DNA of 64,000 bases from Planctomycetota bacterium (GTDB taxonomy: Bacteria > Planctomycetota > GCA-002687715 > DRQF01), in contig JACKGY010000007.1 in the NCBI GenBank assembly GCA_020639295.1, forward strand, positions 124,001 through 188,000, in the 5' to 3' direction. The notes beneath the pieces are model-generated. The model worked only from the letters and a program-made list of their open reading frames with translations. It did no database searches and was not told where the DNA came from. The stretch's first letter is position 1. Each line of letters begins with the position of its first letter. This document shows positions 1 through 10,200 of this stretch, one piece after another. The translations under genes and the position numbers were made by a program.

Positions 1-12
1 ATCCGGCTCGCG

Positions 13-747
13 TCAGACCGCGTTGCCGACCTCGAGATCCTGGAACCAGCCCAGGAAGCGCTCGACGTCCTTGCCCTTGAAGATCGAGCCGTGCTGGGGG
101 CACATCATCTCGATGTCGAGATCCTTGACCCGGTCGATCCAGGCGTTCTTGGCCCGATTCGACGGCATCCAACGGCGGTGGAAGGCCTCCATGTAGCCGA
201 CGTGACGATCGAAGTCCTTGACGAAGACGTCGGTCTCGGTCTCCGGCAGCAGGGCCGCGCCGATGTCGGCGCTGAACAGGATCTTCGCCCGCGGGTCGTA
301 GAGCGTGAACATGCCGCTGGCATGGACGTAGTGGGCCGGAATGGCCCGGATGTCGGAGGACTTGCCCAGCTCGATGGTCATGCCCTCGTCGGGGATGCCG
401 GTGACCGGTCGGGCGGAGCCGAAGTGCGGGATGAACAGGGTCCAGGTCCAGGGGGCGAGGACGCGCACGCCGGGACAGACGCCGATCCAGAGGAAGAGCG
501 AGGAGATGATGTCCGGGTCCTGGTGCGAGGCGAACAGGACCTCGATGTTCTCGATCGCCACCTCGCCGGAGACCTCCGCCGCCACCTGGGGGAAGATCTC
601 GATGCCACCCGGGTCGGGCAACATGGCCTTGTCGCCATGGATGACCAGGTATTCGTTGGTGTCGATCAGCGTGTCGGGACGCTCGGGATCGCGCCCGAAG
701 TAGACCCAGCGCCGGTCACCATCGTCGAAGAGCAACTCCCGCTTCAT
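13..747 (-). CDS. ODP-type di-iron metallo-beta-lactamase-fold protein, putative oxygen/iron sensor
   Basis: The 244-residue soluble protein has the fold and ligand order of the di-iron domain of flavodiiron proteins but no flavodoxin domain. Visible candidate ligands are H75, D77 and D79 (HQDPD, where classical flavodiiron enzymes have HxExD), H142, D161 (SADIG) and H219 (PQHGS). The 19-residue spacing between the third and fourth sites matches flavodiiron enzymes; the position after D79 is Ile instead of the usual His. Stand-alone proteins of this type (ODP) act as oxygen/ferrous iron sensors for chemoreceptors in Treponema. The start ATG shares one base with the stop of the upstream mini-chemoreceptor gene (TGATG), which supports a joint function. 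It could instead be an oxygen-reducing enzyme using an external flavoprotein. Confidence 0.8.
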   Translation of the reverse strand: MKRELLFDDGDRRWVYFGRDPERPDTLIDTNEYLVIHGDKAMLPDPGGIEIFPQVAAEVSGEVAIENIEVLFASHQDPDIISSLFLWIGVCPGVRVLAPWTWTLFIPHFGSARPVTGIPDEGMTIELGKSSDIRAIPAHYVHASGMFTLYDPRAKILFSADIGAALLPETETDVFVKDFDRHVGYMEAFHRRWMPSNRAKNAWIDRVKDLDIEMMCPQHGSIFKGKDVERFLGWFQDLEVGNAV

Positions 748-1451
748 CAGTTTCCTCCCCTCTGCGATTCGATGTTCTGGTTGTGCCCCTCGCGCACCAG
801 CTTGTCCAGTTCCTCGTCGAGGTCGCGCACGCGCTTGCGCAGATCCTCGCTCGCGGCCGACAGGCGCTCGGCGAGGTCGCCGATGCCGACCGACACGGTC
901 TCGATCTCGCTGCGCTCGCCCTCGACCTTCGTCGACTCGAGCATGGCCACGAAGGCGACGAAACGACTGCGCCGCGAGGCGACCGTGCGGATCTCGTCGA
1001 CGATGAGCTCGATGTCACGGATGCGCCGGGCCAGCTCGCTGACCGAGTCCAGCAGGCGCGCGCGCTCGGTCCGGATGGCGTGGCGGAACTTCGACTGGGC
1101 CGCGGCCAGGTTCTCCGGCTTGCGCCAGGGCTCGGGCGGGAAGCGGTCGATGCGCGCCGAGGTGCGCTGATAGGAATGGAGCCGCAGCTCCTGCTGCCCC
1201 ATGTCCGCGACCGAGCGGACGAAGAGGCGGAAGGAGGAGGCGACCTGACCGATCAGGTCCTCCAGCATCGAGGCCGTCTCGCCCAGCTCCACCACGACCG
1301 CGGCATAGGGCTTGCCCTGCTCACCCAGGCGCGCGGCCACGACCTGGGCGTTGACGCTGATCCGCTTGGCCTCGGTCACGAAGGGCAGCATGCGTTCGAA
1401 GGCCAGATGCAGGCCGAGAACGCGAGATCTGAGGGTCGAGCTCTCGCTCAC
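747..1451 (-). CDS. Soluble mini methyl-accepting chemotaxis protein-like signalling protein
   Basis: The protein has 234 residues, no signal peptide, no membrane segment and no recognisable ligand-binding domain. Residues about 29-63 resemble the highly conserved hairpin tip of chemoreceptor signalling domains (compare NAQVVAARLGEQG with the usual NAAIEAARAGEQGRGFAVV type), flanked by heptad-like helices. The start is a GTG preceded by GGGGGAG at a good distance. The gene lies directly upstream of the ODP gene and overlaps its start, so I infer that the ODP protein supplies the sensory input. The receptor arm is much shorter than in normal receptors. No CheA or CheW gene is in this window. 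Confidence 0.65.
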   Translation of the reverse strand: MSESSTLRSRVLGLHLAFERMLPFVTEAKRISVNAQVVAARLGEQGKPYAAVVVELGETASMLEDLIGQVASSFRLFVRSVADMGQQELRLHSYQRTSARIDRFPPEPWRKPENLAAAQSKFRHAIRTERARLLDSVSELARRIRDIELIVDEIRTVASRRSRFVAFVAMLESTKVEGERSEIETVSVGIGDLAERLSAASEDLRKRVRDLDEELDKLVREGHNQNIESQRGGN

Positions 1452-1580
1452 GTCGACTCCCCCGTTGGCTCATTCCCCGGCGGTCCGCCGCTCGATGCGA
1501 GCCTCGGACGCCGTCACGAATCCTCCCTGCCGTGCGGGCTCTGCCCGACGACCCGGCCGGATTCTCCCACAGGAAACGCC

Positions 1581-2543
1581 TCAGGTCGAGGAGGCGCCGT
1601 CGAAGCTGCCGCCGGTCAGCTCCAGGAATCGCGCCTCCAGGCTGGCACCTTCCCGCATGGTCCGCGGCGGCATGCCGGCGCGCAGCAACTGGTCGAGGAC
1701 CTCGCCGAGGATCTCGCGCCGGCCCCGGCCCTCGCTCAGCATGAGATGGAGGTTGATCGACCGCCCCCCGTCCTCGCCATCGGTCTCGATCCGGGTCACG
1801 CCCGCGACCTGACCCAGGCGGGCGAGGAGTTCGGCGGCCGGCCGCTCGAAGAGCTGCAGCCGGGTCAGACTGTCGGCGCCGGTGATCGCGTCCATCGAGG
1901 CCTGATGGCGGACCTTGCCCTTGTGCAGGATGACCACGTGATCGCAGAGATCCTGGATCTCCTGGAGGTTGTGACTCGAGATGAGCACGGTGCGGTTGCC
2001 CTGCATCTCGCGCACGAGCGTGCGCACGTTGCGGGCGTTCTCGGGATCGAGACCGGCGGTCGGCTCGTCGAGGATGATCACCTCCGGCCGGCGCAGGAAG
2101 GCCTGCGCCAGCGCCGCCCGCTTGGCCATGCCGTGGGAGAGCGAACGCGAGTCGAGATGGAGGACGTCCCCGAGGCCGACGCGTTCCAGCTCCTCGGTCG
2201 CCCGACGCTCGGCCTCGGCGCGATCCATGCCGGAGAGCCGCCCCATCATCACCAGCTGATCGATCACCTGGATGCCGGCCTGGAAGGCCGCGTCCTGGGG
2301 CAGGATCGAGAAGTGACCGCGCAGCGCGCTGACGTTGCGGGTATCGATGCCCAGCACTTCGACATGGCCGCGGCTCGCGCGCAGGAAGCCGGCGAGGATC
2401 GAGAACAGCGTCGTCTTGCCGGCGCCGTTGGGGCCGAGGACGCCGAAGAGGGAGCCCTGCGGAACATCGAAGCTGGCGTCGTCGAGCGCCGCGAAGCGGC
2501 CGAAGAACTTGCTCAGCGAACGAACGGAAACGGCGACGTCCAT
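1581..2543 (-). CDS. ABC transporter ATP-binding protein
   Basis: This 320-residue ATPase of the ABC-2 exporter class has Walker A GPNGAGKTT at about residues 37-45, a Walker B region VIILDEPTAGLD near 155-166, and a Q-loop in SILPQD near 79-84. The signature motif reads SLSHGM instead of LSGGQ, a moderate deviation. I chose the ATG at 2543 because the domain begins right after it; the frame stays open upstream only as a shadow of the neighbouring gene. The start overlaps the stop of the permease gene (TGATG), so the two are translationally coupled. The substrate cannot be told from sequence. A C-terminal region of about 100 residues follows the nucleotide-binding domain. Confidence 0.9.
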   Translation of the reverse strand: MDVAVSVRSLSKFFGRFAALDDASFDVPQGSLFGVLGPNGAGKTTLFSILAGFLRASRGHVEVLGIDTRNVSALRGHFSILPQDAAFQAGIQVIDQLVMMGRLSGMDRAEAERRATEELERVGLGDVLHLDSRSLSHGMAKRAALAQAFLRRPEVIILDEPTAGLDPENARNVRTLVREMQGNRTVLISSHNLQEIQDLCDHVVILHKGKVRHQASMDAITGADSLTRLQLFERPAAELLARLGQVAGVTRIETDGEDGGRSINLHLMLSEGRGRREILGEVLDQLLRAGMPPRTMREGASLEARFLELTGGSFDGASST

Positions 2544-3466
2544 CACAGATCCCTCTTGCGGAAGTTCAGGAGCCCGAGCACGAGGAACAACGCCGTGAAG
2601 CCGAGCATGGCGCCGTGGCTCGCCAGGCGTGGCAGGAAGCCTGGCGCCGTGAGCTGCATCCGCCAGCCCCAGGGCGTGAGCCGGTTCAGCCACTCGAGGT
2701 CGGTGTCGAGGCTCTTCATCGCGCCGACCAGGAAGGCCAGGATCCACCAGGGCAGAAGCGACACGACGTAGCAGAGCGCGAGCGCGGCGAAGGGCGTCCG
2801 CTGGGTCGAGGACAGCCAGGAACAGAGGGCGACGAAGGGCAGGCCGAAGACGAAGAGTATCCACCAGCCCTCGATCGCCGCCGAAAGGAGCGTGACCTTG
2901 CCGTAGAACGGGAAGCGGATGCCGATGTAGAGGGTCAGGGCCGCGACCAGGAGGGCCAGGGCCAGGCCGAGGAAGCCGGCGGCGGCGAGGAAGCGGCCGA
3001 CGAAGATGTTCGGTCGCTCGGTCCGGGAGAGCAGGAACCGGAGTCCCTTGCTGCCGATGTCGCTGGCGGTCTGGTTGAAGGCCGCCGAGCAGGCCGCGAA
3101 GGGCACGATCACGAGCAGGAGCAGGAGGATGCCGGAGAGCACCGCCGGCCGCTCCCTGGTCAGGAGCTCGACCGCGGCCTCCATCTCGCCCTCGGGGATC
3201 GAACCTTGGAGCTGGCTCTTGACCAGGAGACCGACGGCGGCATCGACCCGTTGCTGCTGCCTCTCCGGGCTCTCGTCGGCGCGGGCCTCGATCCGGAGCA
3301 GTGGTTCGGCCTTGCTGAACACGAAGGCCGTCAGCCACAGTCCGGCCACCACCACGATGAAGAGGGCGACGACGCCACCGCCGCTGCGCATCGCGAAACG
3401 GAACCAGGTCGAGCCGACGACGCCCAGGTCACGAGGGCGAAGCCCGGTGAACATGCCATCGCTCAT
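2543..3466 (-). CDS. ABC-2 type transporter permease
   Basis: The 307-residue integral membrane protein has an N-terminal membrane segment at about residues 30-50, an extracytoplasmic stretch of about 60 residues, then five further hydrophobic segments, ending in a short basic tail. The layout matches ABC-2 or NosY-type permeases. It sits between the ATPase gene and a small membrane protein gene, with one-base TGATG overlaps at both ends, so the three form one operon and probably one exporter complex. The substrate is unknown. Confidence 0.85.
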   Translation of the reverse strand: MSDGMFTGLRPRDLGVVGSTWFRFAMRSGGGVVALFIVVVAGLWLTAFVFSKAEPLLRIEARADESPERQQQRVDAAVGLLVKSQLQGSIPEGEMEAAVELLTRERPAVLSGILLLLLVIVPFAACSAAFNQTASDIGSKGLRFLLSRTERPNIFVGRFLAAAGFLGLALALLVAALTLYIGIRFPFYGKVTLLSAAIEGWWILFVFGLPFVALCSWLSSTQRTPFAALALCYVVSLLPWWILAFLVGAMKSLDTDLEWLNRLTPWGWRMQLTAPGFLPRLASHGAMLGFTALFLVLGLLNFRKRDL

Positions 3467-3885
3467 CAGAAGGCCTCCTGGTGATCGAAGTCGCGGCGGA
3501 ACACCGTCCAGACCAGGCCGGAGGCCATCAGGGCGTAGCTCAGGCCGGCGATGTCGAAGATGTCGAAGGCGCGTGGCGCCAGGATCAGGTTGCTGATCGC
3601 GTCGGCCAGCGCCACGGCGAGGAAGAACAGGCTGCCGAAGCGCCCGAGGACCCGCGACATGCGCAGCAGGCCGACGCCGTTCACCACCAGGCTGACGCAG
3701 AGCAGGCCGCGCAGGGCGACCAGGACCAGCATCTGGCCCGAGCCGCCGAAGCTGGCGATCTTGTCCGAATCCCCCTGCACCAGCGCCACGACGCGCATCA
3801 GGATGCTGAAGGCGTTGATCACGAACATGGTGAAGTGGAGTAGCCCCAGGGCGGTCATGCCTCCCGGGCGTTGGCTTCTCTTCAT
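3466..3885 (-). CDS. Small four-helix membrane protein of the ABC exporter operon
   Basis: This 139-residue protein has about four hydrophobic helices (roughly residues 12-36, 50-72, 80-100 and 108-128). It is the first gene of the ABC-2 operon and overlaps the permease start by TGATG. The ATG at 3885 is preceded by GAGAGAGG. A TAGAAT hexamer on the minus strand (3941-3946) could be its -10 box but lacks a good -35 partner. I recognise no family; it may be an accessory subunit of the exporter. Confidence 0.75.
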   Translation of the reverse strand: MKRSQRPGGMTALGLLHFTMFVINAFSILMRVVALVQGDSDKIASFGGSGQMLVLVALRGLLCVSLVVNGVGLLRMSRVLGRFGSLFFLAVALADAISNLILAPRAFDIFDIAGLSYALMASGLVWTVFRRDFDHQEAF

Positions 3886-3972
3886 GACCTCTCTCGACTC
3901 CCGTTTCGGCGGCAGGGACGGACGCGGTGGACGTCGGGGGATTCTACCAGCCCGTCGCGGTATTCGCGCCCC

Positions 3973-4001
3973 ATGACCACGTCCTCCGCAATCCGTAGCA
4001 T
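3973..4001 (+). promoter_or_regulatory. Possible promoter of addBA
   Basis: ATGACC at 3973-3978 and TAGCAT at 3996-4001 are separated by 17 bases, giving a predicted start near 4008. The addB ATG is at 4040 with a GGGAG ribosome site upstream. The -35 match is only moderate. Confidence 0.4.
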
Positions 4002-4039
4002 CCGGAGGTGATCGAGGGCCGGAAAAGGGAGCCATCCGG

Positions 4040-7000
4040 ATGAACGCGCCAAGCCCGAGCGGGACGGTCGGGAGCGGACTCCTCGTGGCGCGCGGTCCGC
4101 GAGCCGCGGAGAAACTCCTGCTCGCGACGCTCGATCGGCTCCTGCCCGGAGGTCGGGCCCCGGACCTGACCGCGCCCGTGGTCGTCGTCCTGCCCTCCGC
4201 CACCTTGCGGCGGCAGCTCCTACGCCGCCTGGGCGAACCGGGACGGCGGACGATCCTCGGCCTGGATCTGGTCACGCCGCGGGTCCTGGCCACGCGCCTG
4301 CTCGAGCGCGCCGGCGCGGCCGCGCGCGGCGGCGGGGAGTACTTCGAGCTCCTCCTCCGTCGGCTCGCGGCCGAGGAACCGGCCCTGGTCGCGGAACTCG
4401 GCGGCTTCGACGACGGCTTCGGCCTCTGCCAGGCCAGCGTCCGCGACCTGCTCAGCGCCGGCGTCGCCGAGGTCGACCAGGCCGGCCTCGCCGGTCTCGA
4501 GGCCGCGCTCGCGGGCGCGGTCGGCGGGCCGCGCGCGCGGGGCCTGATCCGGGTGGCGCGGCGGCTCGATGCCGAGATGAAGCGCCACGGCTTCGAGCGC
4601 AGCGGCGACCTCATGGCCCGCGCCGCCCGCCTTCTGGAGACCACGGGCGAGGCCGGGCCGCGCTGCTCCGCCCTCCTGGTCCACGGCTTCGCGGACGCGC
4701 CCGGCCTGACCCGACGCTTCCTCCGGGCCCTGCTCGCCCGCCCCGAGGCCTGCCTCATCCTCGACCTGCCTCCCGACCCGAGCGCACCGGAACAGGAGGC
4801 GCCGGCGGCTCGCTTCGCCCGGCGCTTCGCCGCCGGCCTGGGCTTCGAGGTCGGCGACCGGGTCGACGCGGTCGGCCTGCCCGCGCACTGGCAGGCCTTC
4901 GATGCCGTCGGGCGCGAGGCCGAGGTCCGCGAGAGCGCCTGGCGCATCGCCGCCGAGATCGACGCCGGCTGCGCGCCCGAGGACATCGGCCTGGTCCTGC
5001 GCGACCTCGAAGGCTACGGGCCGGAGATCCGGCGCCAGTTCCGTGAGCTCGGCCTGCCGCTCTCGGGGGCGAGCCTCGACGCCGGCCTCGATCCGCGCCG
5101 CGAGCCGGTCGCCGCCTTGCTCGCGCTCCACGCCGGCGGCGGCGACCTCGCCCTCGACGATCTGGCCCGACTCTGGGGCCCGGGTCTCGATCGGAGCGGG
5201 GGCGAACGCCTGCGCGACCTCCTCGTGGCCGGCCGCACCCTCGGCCTCGCCGACCTCCGCGCCCTGGCCGCGCTCGATCCCGAACGGGCGCTCGGCGGCG
5301 GCGACGCTCTCGCCCTGCCGGTCCGGCTCGGCCTCGAGGGCGAGGGCGAGGCCGAAAGCGCCAGGCGGCGTCGTTTGCCCGGCGCGATCCTGCGCCGAGC
5401 GGTCGAACAGTCACGGCGTCTGCTCGCCTTCATCGACGCCCGCCCCGAACGGGCCCCGCTGGCGACCTGGGCCGCGGGCCTGGCCCGGGCCGCCCGGGAA
5501 CTGCTCGGACAGGATGGCCCCCGGCCGCCCGCCTGGCTCGATCTGCTCGACCGGACCGCGCGGGACGGCGCCGACTTCCCGATCGACCGCGCTGAGTTCC
5601 GGCGTCTCTTCGAGAGCATCGCCGAGGCCCGCTTCGGCTCGCCGATCGGCGGTCTCGGCCGCGGCGTGCAGGTCCTCGGCCTGGCGCAGGCCCGCGGCCT
5701 GGCCTTCCGCCGGCTCCACATCCTCGGCCTCAACGCGAGGGTCTTCCCGGCGCTTGCCCGCGAGGACCCCCTGCTCGGTGACGGCCTGCGCCATCGACTT
5801 CGTGACCGATTGCCGGACCTCGCCCTCGCCGCCGAGCGCCCGGACGAGGAGAGCTACCTCTTCGCCCAGCTCATGGAGGCCTCCGGCAGGATCACCCTGT
5901 CGTGGATGCGCGGCGACGACGACGGCAAGGAGCTGGCCCGATCGCCCTTCGTCGAACGCCTCCTCCTGGCCGATCGGGACCGGAACGAGCAGGACGGGCC
6001 GATCGCCCGCGCGCCGCGCATCCTCGAGGCCCGACTCGAGGAGGCGAGAGCCCGCGGCTCGGTCCTGAGCGCTCGTGATCGCCAGCTCCTCGCCGCCCTG
6101 GAGGGACGGCGGGCCGATCGCCTCGCCGCCCGGACCGCGGAGCTGGACGAGTTCCTCGCCGCGCTCCCCGACGAGCTGCGCGTCGGCATGCCCGCCGCCG
6201 ATCTCATCGCCACCGCCCAGGGGCAGCTGATCGCCGAGCTCGACCTGTCGCCCTTCTCCGAGGAGGCCCGGTCGCGGCCCTCGCCCTTCATGGGACGGGT
6301 CGGCCCCGACCCCTTGCTCGCCCAGGGAGCCCTCCACGTGACCACCCTCGAGGGGCTCGCCCGCTGCCCCTGGCAGTCCTTCCTGCGCCGCGCCCTGCGC
6401 CTCGAGCGGATGCCCGACCCGATCGCCACGCCGCCCGACATCGACGCCATCCTCCTCGGCAACGCGGTCCATCGCGCCCTCGAGATCCTCCTCGCACCGC
6501 TGGCCGGCGCCGCGGAGGCCCCGCGACCGGAGTCGGCGCTGGTCGAAGCCGCCATCCGCCGGGCCGCGACCGAGGAGTGTCGCGAGCAGGGCCTCGAACT
6601 CGCCGGCCTGGTCAGGGTGCTGGTCGACCATGCCGGTCCCCTGGTCGAACGCGCCCTGGATCTCGACTGGGGTGGTGACGCAGCGCCGCGGATCCTGGCC
6701 ACCGAGGCGAGTCTCGCGGTCGCGATCGAGACCAGTGAGGGAGCGCGCGACATCCACTTCCGCGCCGATCGCGTCGATCGCGACGCCGACGGTGATCGCG
6801 GGACCGACTACAAGACCGGCCGGCCGCTGAGCGAACACAAGAAGGCCGAGACCCGACGCGCCAAGATCCTCGACGCCATCCTCGCCGGCAGCCACCTGCA
6901 GGCCGCGGCCTATGCCCTCGCCCTGGGTCGGGGTCGCTACCTGCACCTCGACCCGGACCTCGACGAGGACACGGCCGTGGTCGAAGTCCGCGCCGACGAC

Positions 7001-7276
7001 GAGGTCCGCCCACGGCTTCTGGCCGCGCTCGGGATGCTCGAACGCGCCTGGTCGATCGGCCTCCTGCCGCCGCGACTCGCCGACCCGGAGGGCGCCGAGC
7101 CGGCGGCCTGCGGCTACTGCGACTTCCAGGCCGCCTGCATCCGCGGCGACAGCGGCGCCCGGCGCCGCCTGGTGGATCTGGTCGAGCGCGAGGCGATACG
7201 TTCGCGCTCGCTCCTGGCCGATCTCTGGGACCCGAAGACGAGGGGCGCGCGAGGGCTCGCGGAGGAGGAAGCATGA
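4040..7276 (+). CDS. addB: AddB-like double-strand break repair nuclease subunit
   Basis: The 1078-residue protein is the non-motor partner of a RecBCD-equivalent helicase-nuclease. Near the C-terminus is a PD-(D/E)XK-type nuclease region with a RADRVD segment and DYKTG near residue 923. It carries the AddB iron-sulfur cysteine pattern: C776 plus C1024-x2-C1027-x5-C1033. The N-terminus lacks a good Walker A motif, so ATP binding in this subunit is doubtful. The start is supported by GGGAG eight bases upstream. It overlaps the next gene by ATGA, giving a coupled addB-addA operon. Length and order fit Firmicutes-type or alphaproteobacterial AddAB; which subtype cannot be decided by eye. Confidence 0.8.
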   Translation: MNAPSPSGTVGSGLLVARGPRAAEKLLLATLDRLLPGGRAPDLTAPVVVVLPSATLRRQLLRRLGEPGRRTILGLDLVTPRVLATRLLERAGAAARGGGEYFELLLRRLAAEEPALVAELGGFDDGFGLCQASVRDLLSAGVAEVDQAGLAGLEAALAGAVGGPRARGLIRVARRLDAEMKRHGFERSGDLMARAARLLETTGEAGPRCSALLVHGFADAPGLTRRFLRALLARPEACLILDLPPDPSAPEQEAPAARFARRFAAGLGFEVGDRVDAVGLPAHWQAFDAVGREAEVRESAWRIAAEIDAGCAPEDIGLVLRDLEGYGPEIRRQFRELGLPLSGASLDAGLDPRREPVAALLALHAGGGDLALDDLARLWGPGLDRSGGERLRDLLVAGRTLGLADLRALAALDPERALGGGDALALPVRLGLEGEGEAESARRRRLPGAILRRAVEQSRRLLAFIDARPERAPLATWAAGLARAARELLGQDGPRPPAWLDLLDRTARDGADFPIDRAEFRRLFESIAEARFGSPIGGLGRGVQVLGLAQARGLAFRRLHILGLNARVFPALAREDPLLGDGLRHRLRDRLPDLALAAERPDEESYLFAQLMEASGRITLSWMRGDDDGKELARSPFVERLLLADRDRNEQDGPIARAPRILEARLEEARARGSVLSARDRQLLAALEGRRADRLAARTAELDEFLAALPDELRVGMPAADLIATAQGQLIAELDLSPFSEEARSRPSPFMGRVGPDPLLAQGALHVTTLEGLARCPWQSFLRRALRLERMPDPIATPPDIDAILLGNAVHRALEILLAPLAGAAEAPRPESALVEAAIRRAATEECREQGLELAGLVRVLVDHAGPLVERALDLDWGGDAAPRILATEASLAVAIETSEGARDIHFRADRVDRDADGDRGTDYKTGRPLSEHKKAETRRAKILDAILAGSHLQAAAYALALGRGRYLHLDPDLDEDTAVVEVRADDEVRPRLLAALGMLERAWSIGLLPPRLADPEGAEPAACGYCDFQAACIRGDSGARRRLVDLVEREAIRSRSLLADLWDPKTRGARGLAEEEA

Positions 7277-10200
7277 GCGCGGACGACCTCCGCCAGCGCG
7301 ACGCCGCCGCCCGGCATCTGGCCCGGAGCGAATTCGTCCGTCCCGTCGTCCTCGAGGCCGGGGCCGGGACCGGCAAGACGGCGACGCTCGTCGCCCGCAT
7401 CCTGGTCTGGGCCCTCGGTCCCGGCTGGGAGCGGGGCCGCGAGGCCCTGCCCGAGGCGACCTTCGATCGGGTCGCGGCCCGGGTGCTCGACCGGATCACG
7501 GCGATCACCTTCACCGAGCGTGCCGCGGTCGAGATGAAACAACGGGTCGCCGAGGCCATCGAACGGCTCGTCCGCGGCGCCGAGGTCACGGGCCTGCCAG
7601 CGAACGAGTTGCCCGAGGCCGCCCGGCTCGGCGACCGGGCCCGGGCCCTCCTGGTCGAGATCGACCGGCTTCACGTCGAGACCATCCACGCCTTCTGCCG
7701 ACGGGTCCTGGCCGACCACGCCCTCGAGGCGGGCCTGCACCCGGGCTTCGAGGTGGACGCGGACGGCGAGATCCTCGACGCCGAGCTCGATCTGCTGCTG
7801 CGCGGCTTCCTCCTCGCCGCCTACGGTGACGAGGCCGACGAGGACGCGCTGCGGCTCCTTTCCCTGGGGGTCGGCCCGGCCCGGATCGGCGCGGCCCTGC
7901 GCTCGATCCTCGCTTCCGACTGCCCGGCCGCGCGCCTGCGCGACGACCCTTACGACGTGGACACGGTCGCCGCCTGCGCCGCGCGCCTGGCGACCGGGGC
8001 CGCGGCCCTTCTGGAGCTGATCGCCGCGCCGCTCCGCGCCGGCAAGGGCAACCGCAAGAAGGCTCTCGAGCTGATCGACGCCCTGGAAGACGGCCTGCCC
8101 GACCTACGGACCGCGGGCCGGGCCGAGGACCTGATCGCCGCGGTCGCCAGGATCGACCTCGAGGGCCGCGCCGCCAAGCTGGCCGACTGGGCGCGGAAGG
8201 GCATGAACGCCACCGAGACCGCCGCCATCACCGACGAGATGACGCGGGCGCGCGCGGAAGGACTCGCCCGCGAGCTGCAGACCGAGCTGCGCGGCGTGGC
8301 CTCCTGGAATCCCGAACTCCTGCGCCCCGCCTTCAGGGTCCTCGGTCGGCTCGCCGGCGAACTCGAACTTCGGCTGCGCCGGCGCGGCGCGCTCGGCTTC
8401 GCCGATCTCCTCCGCGAGGCGCGCGACCTTCTCGAGCGGCACCAGGAGATCCGCGAGCGGCTCCGCCAGGGCATGGACCAGCTCCTGGTGGACGAGGTCC
8501 AGGACACCGACCCGATCCAGTACGACATCGTCCGCCTCCTCGCCCTGGAGGGCGAGGACCGGCCCGGCCTGTTCCTGGTCGGCGACCCGAAGCAGAGCAT
8601 CTACTCGTTCCGCAACGCCGACCTGCGCGCCTTCGAGGACTTCCTCGGCGAGGTGGTCGCGGCCGGCGGCCTCATCGCGCCCCTGGCGGTGAACTTCCGC
8701 TCCGACCCGCCCATCCTCGCCGAGGTCGAACGTCTCATCGGCCCCCTGATGATCCACGAGGCCGGGCTCCAGCCGGCCTTCCAGAAGCTCCTCGCCGCCG
8801 AGAAGAACCTCGAGGGGCTCGGCTTCCGGGCCGCCGGGCGGGCCGCGGTGGAGTACTGGAACGCCTGGAGCCGGGACCCGGCCGCGGCCAAGTCCGGTCC
8901 CGATACCCTGGCCGACGACGCCCGCCGGATCGAGGCCGAGACCATCGCCGCCGACATGCTCGAGCTGCATGAACGGGAGGGCGTCGCCTACAAGGACATG
9001 GCCCTGCTCCTGCGGGCGACGACGCAGCAGGAGACCTACCTGCGGGCACTACGCGATGCCGGCGTCCCCTACCTCGTGGAGCGGGACCGGCAGTTCTATC
9101 GGCGCCGCGAGGTCATCGACCTGGTTTCGGCGCTCACCGCGGTGCTCGACCCACAGGACCAGGTCGCGCTCCTCGGACTCTTGCGCTCACCGGTACTCGG
9201 TGTTCCCGACGCGGCGCTTCTGCCGCTCTGGCGCGCCGGCCTGCCGGGCCTCGCCACCCGCCTCGTCGGAGCCGACTCCGCGGCGGTGGCCGAGATCGAC
9301 CGCGTGGTCGCGCAGGCCGAAGGGAACCTGCCGGCCGGCCTGCCGGAACTCGCGTCCCTGCCCCGATGGGCCGACCTGCTCCGCTACGGTCTCCGCGCTC
9401 TCGCCTACCTGCGCGAGGCCCTCGAGAGCGAGCCGGTCGACCTCTTCCTCGACCGGTTCCGGACCGCCTTCGGCTTCGAGTCCCAGGAGGCGGCCCGCTT
9501 CCTCGGCGCCCATCGCGCGGCCAATCTCGACCGCTTCTTCCGCGTGCTCCTGGAGGGCCTGCGCGACGGCGAACGTTCGCGGCGCGACCTGCTGCGCGAG
9601 CTGGTCGGTGGCGTCGACGAAGGGCGTGACGAGGCCGAAGGCAGCCCCGGCGACCAGACCTCCGATGCCGTCCGGATCATGAGCATCCACAAGGCCAAGG
9701 GACTCGACTTCGATCACGTCTACGTCGCCGCCCTGCATCAGTCGATCGGTGGCGCCGCCGATCGCGGCGACGGTCTGCGTCACGACGGCGGCCGGTTCGA
9801 GCTCAGGCTCTTCGGCGCCGCGACGCCGGGGCTGGCCGCGCTCGAGGAGCGCGGACGCGAGGTCAGCGCCGCCGAGGCCCTGCGCACGCTCTACGTCGCC
9901 ATCACCCGGGCCGCCAAGCGCCTCGTCCTCGCCGGACGCTGGCCTGGCGACGGCGCCGACCTGCGCGGAGTCCGCGAGGCCCGGGCCATGGTCGACCTCG
10001 TCCGCTGGCGATCGGGCAGACCCGCCTGGGAGGCTCTGACCGGCGCCGATCCCGACCAGGCGGTCGCGACCGAGGATCCGGACGGAGTCCTCTGGCGACT
10101 TCCCGACCACCGCGGCCGGCTCGCCCCGAGGCGCGAGCTCGACCGCGCCACGGAAAGCCCCGAGGCGGCGGTCGCCGGCCTCGCCGAGCTCCGAGCTCGC

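Noticed and set aside
783..2771. A 662-codon plus-strand frame opposite the chemoreceptor-like and ABC genes
   Set aside because: It has no motif and mirrors well-supported minus-strand genes.
1581..3338. A 585-codon frame that appears to extend the ABC ATPase N-terminally
   Set aside because: The first 265 residues are Arg/Pro/Gly-rich and lie antisense-in-register within the permease gene; the domain begins at the ATG at 2543.
3466..4986. A 506-codon frame containing the small exporter-operon membrane protein
   Set aside because: Only the last 139 residues look like protein; the rest is a shadow of addB on the other strand.
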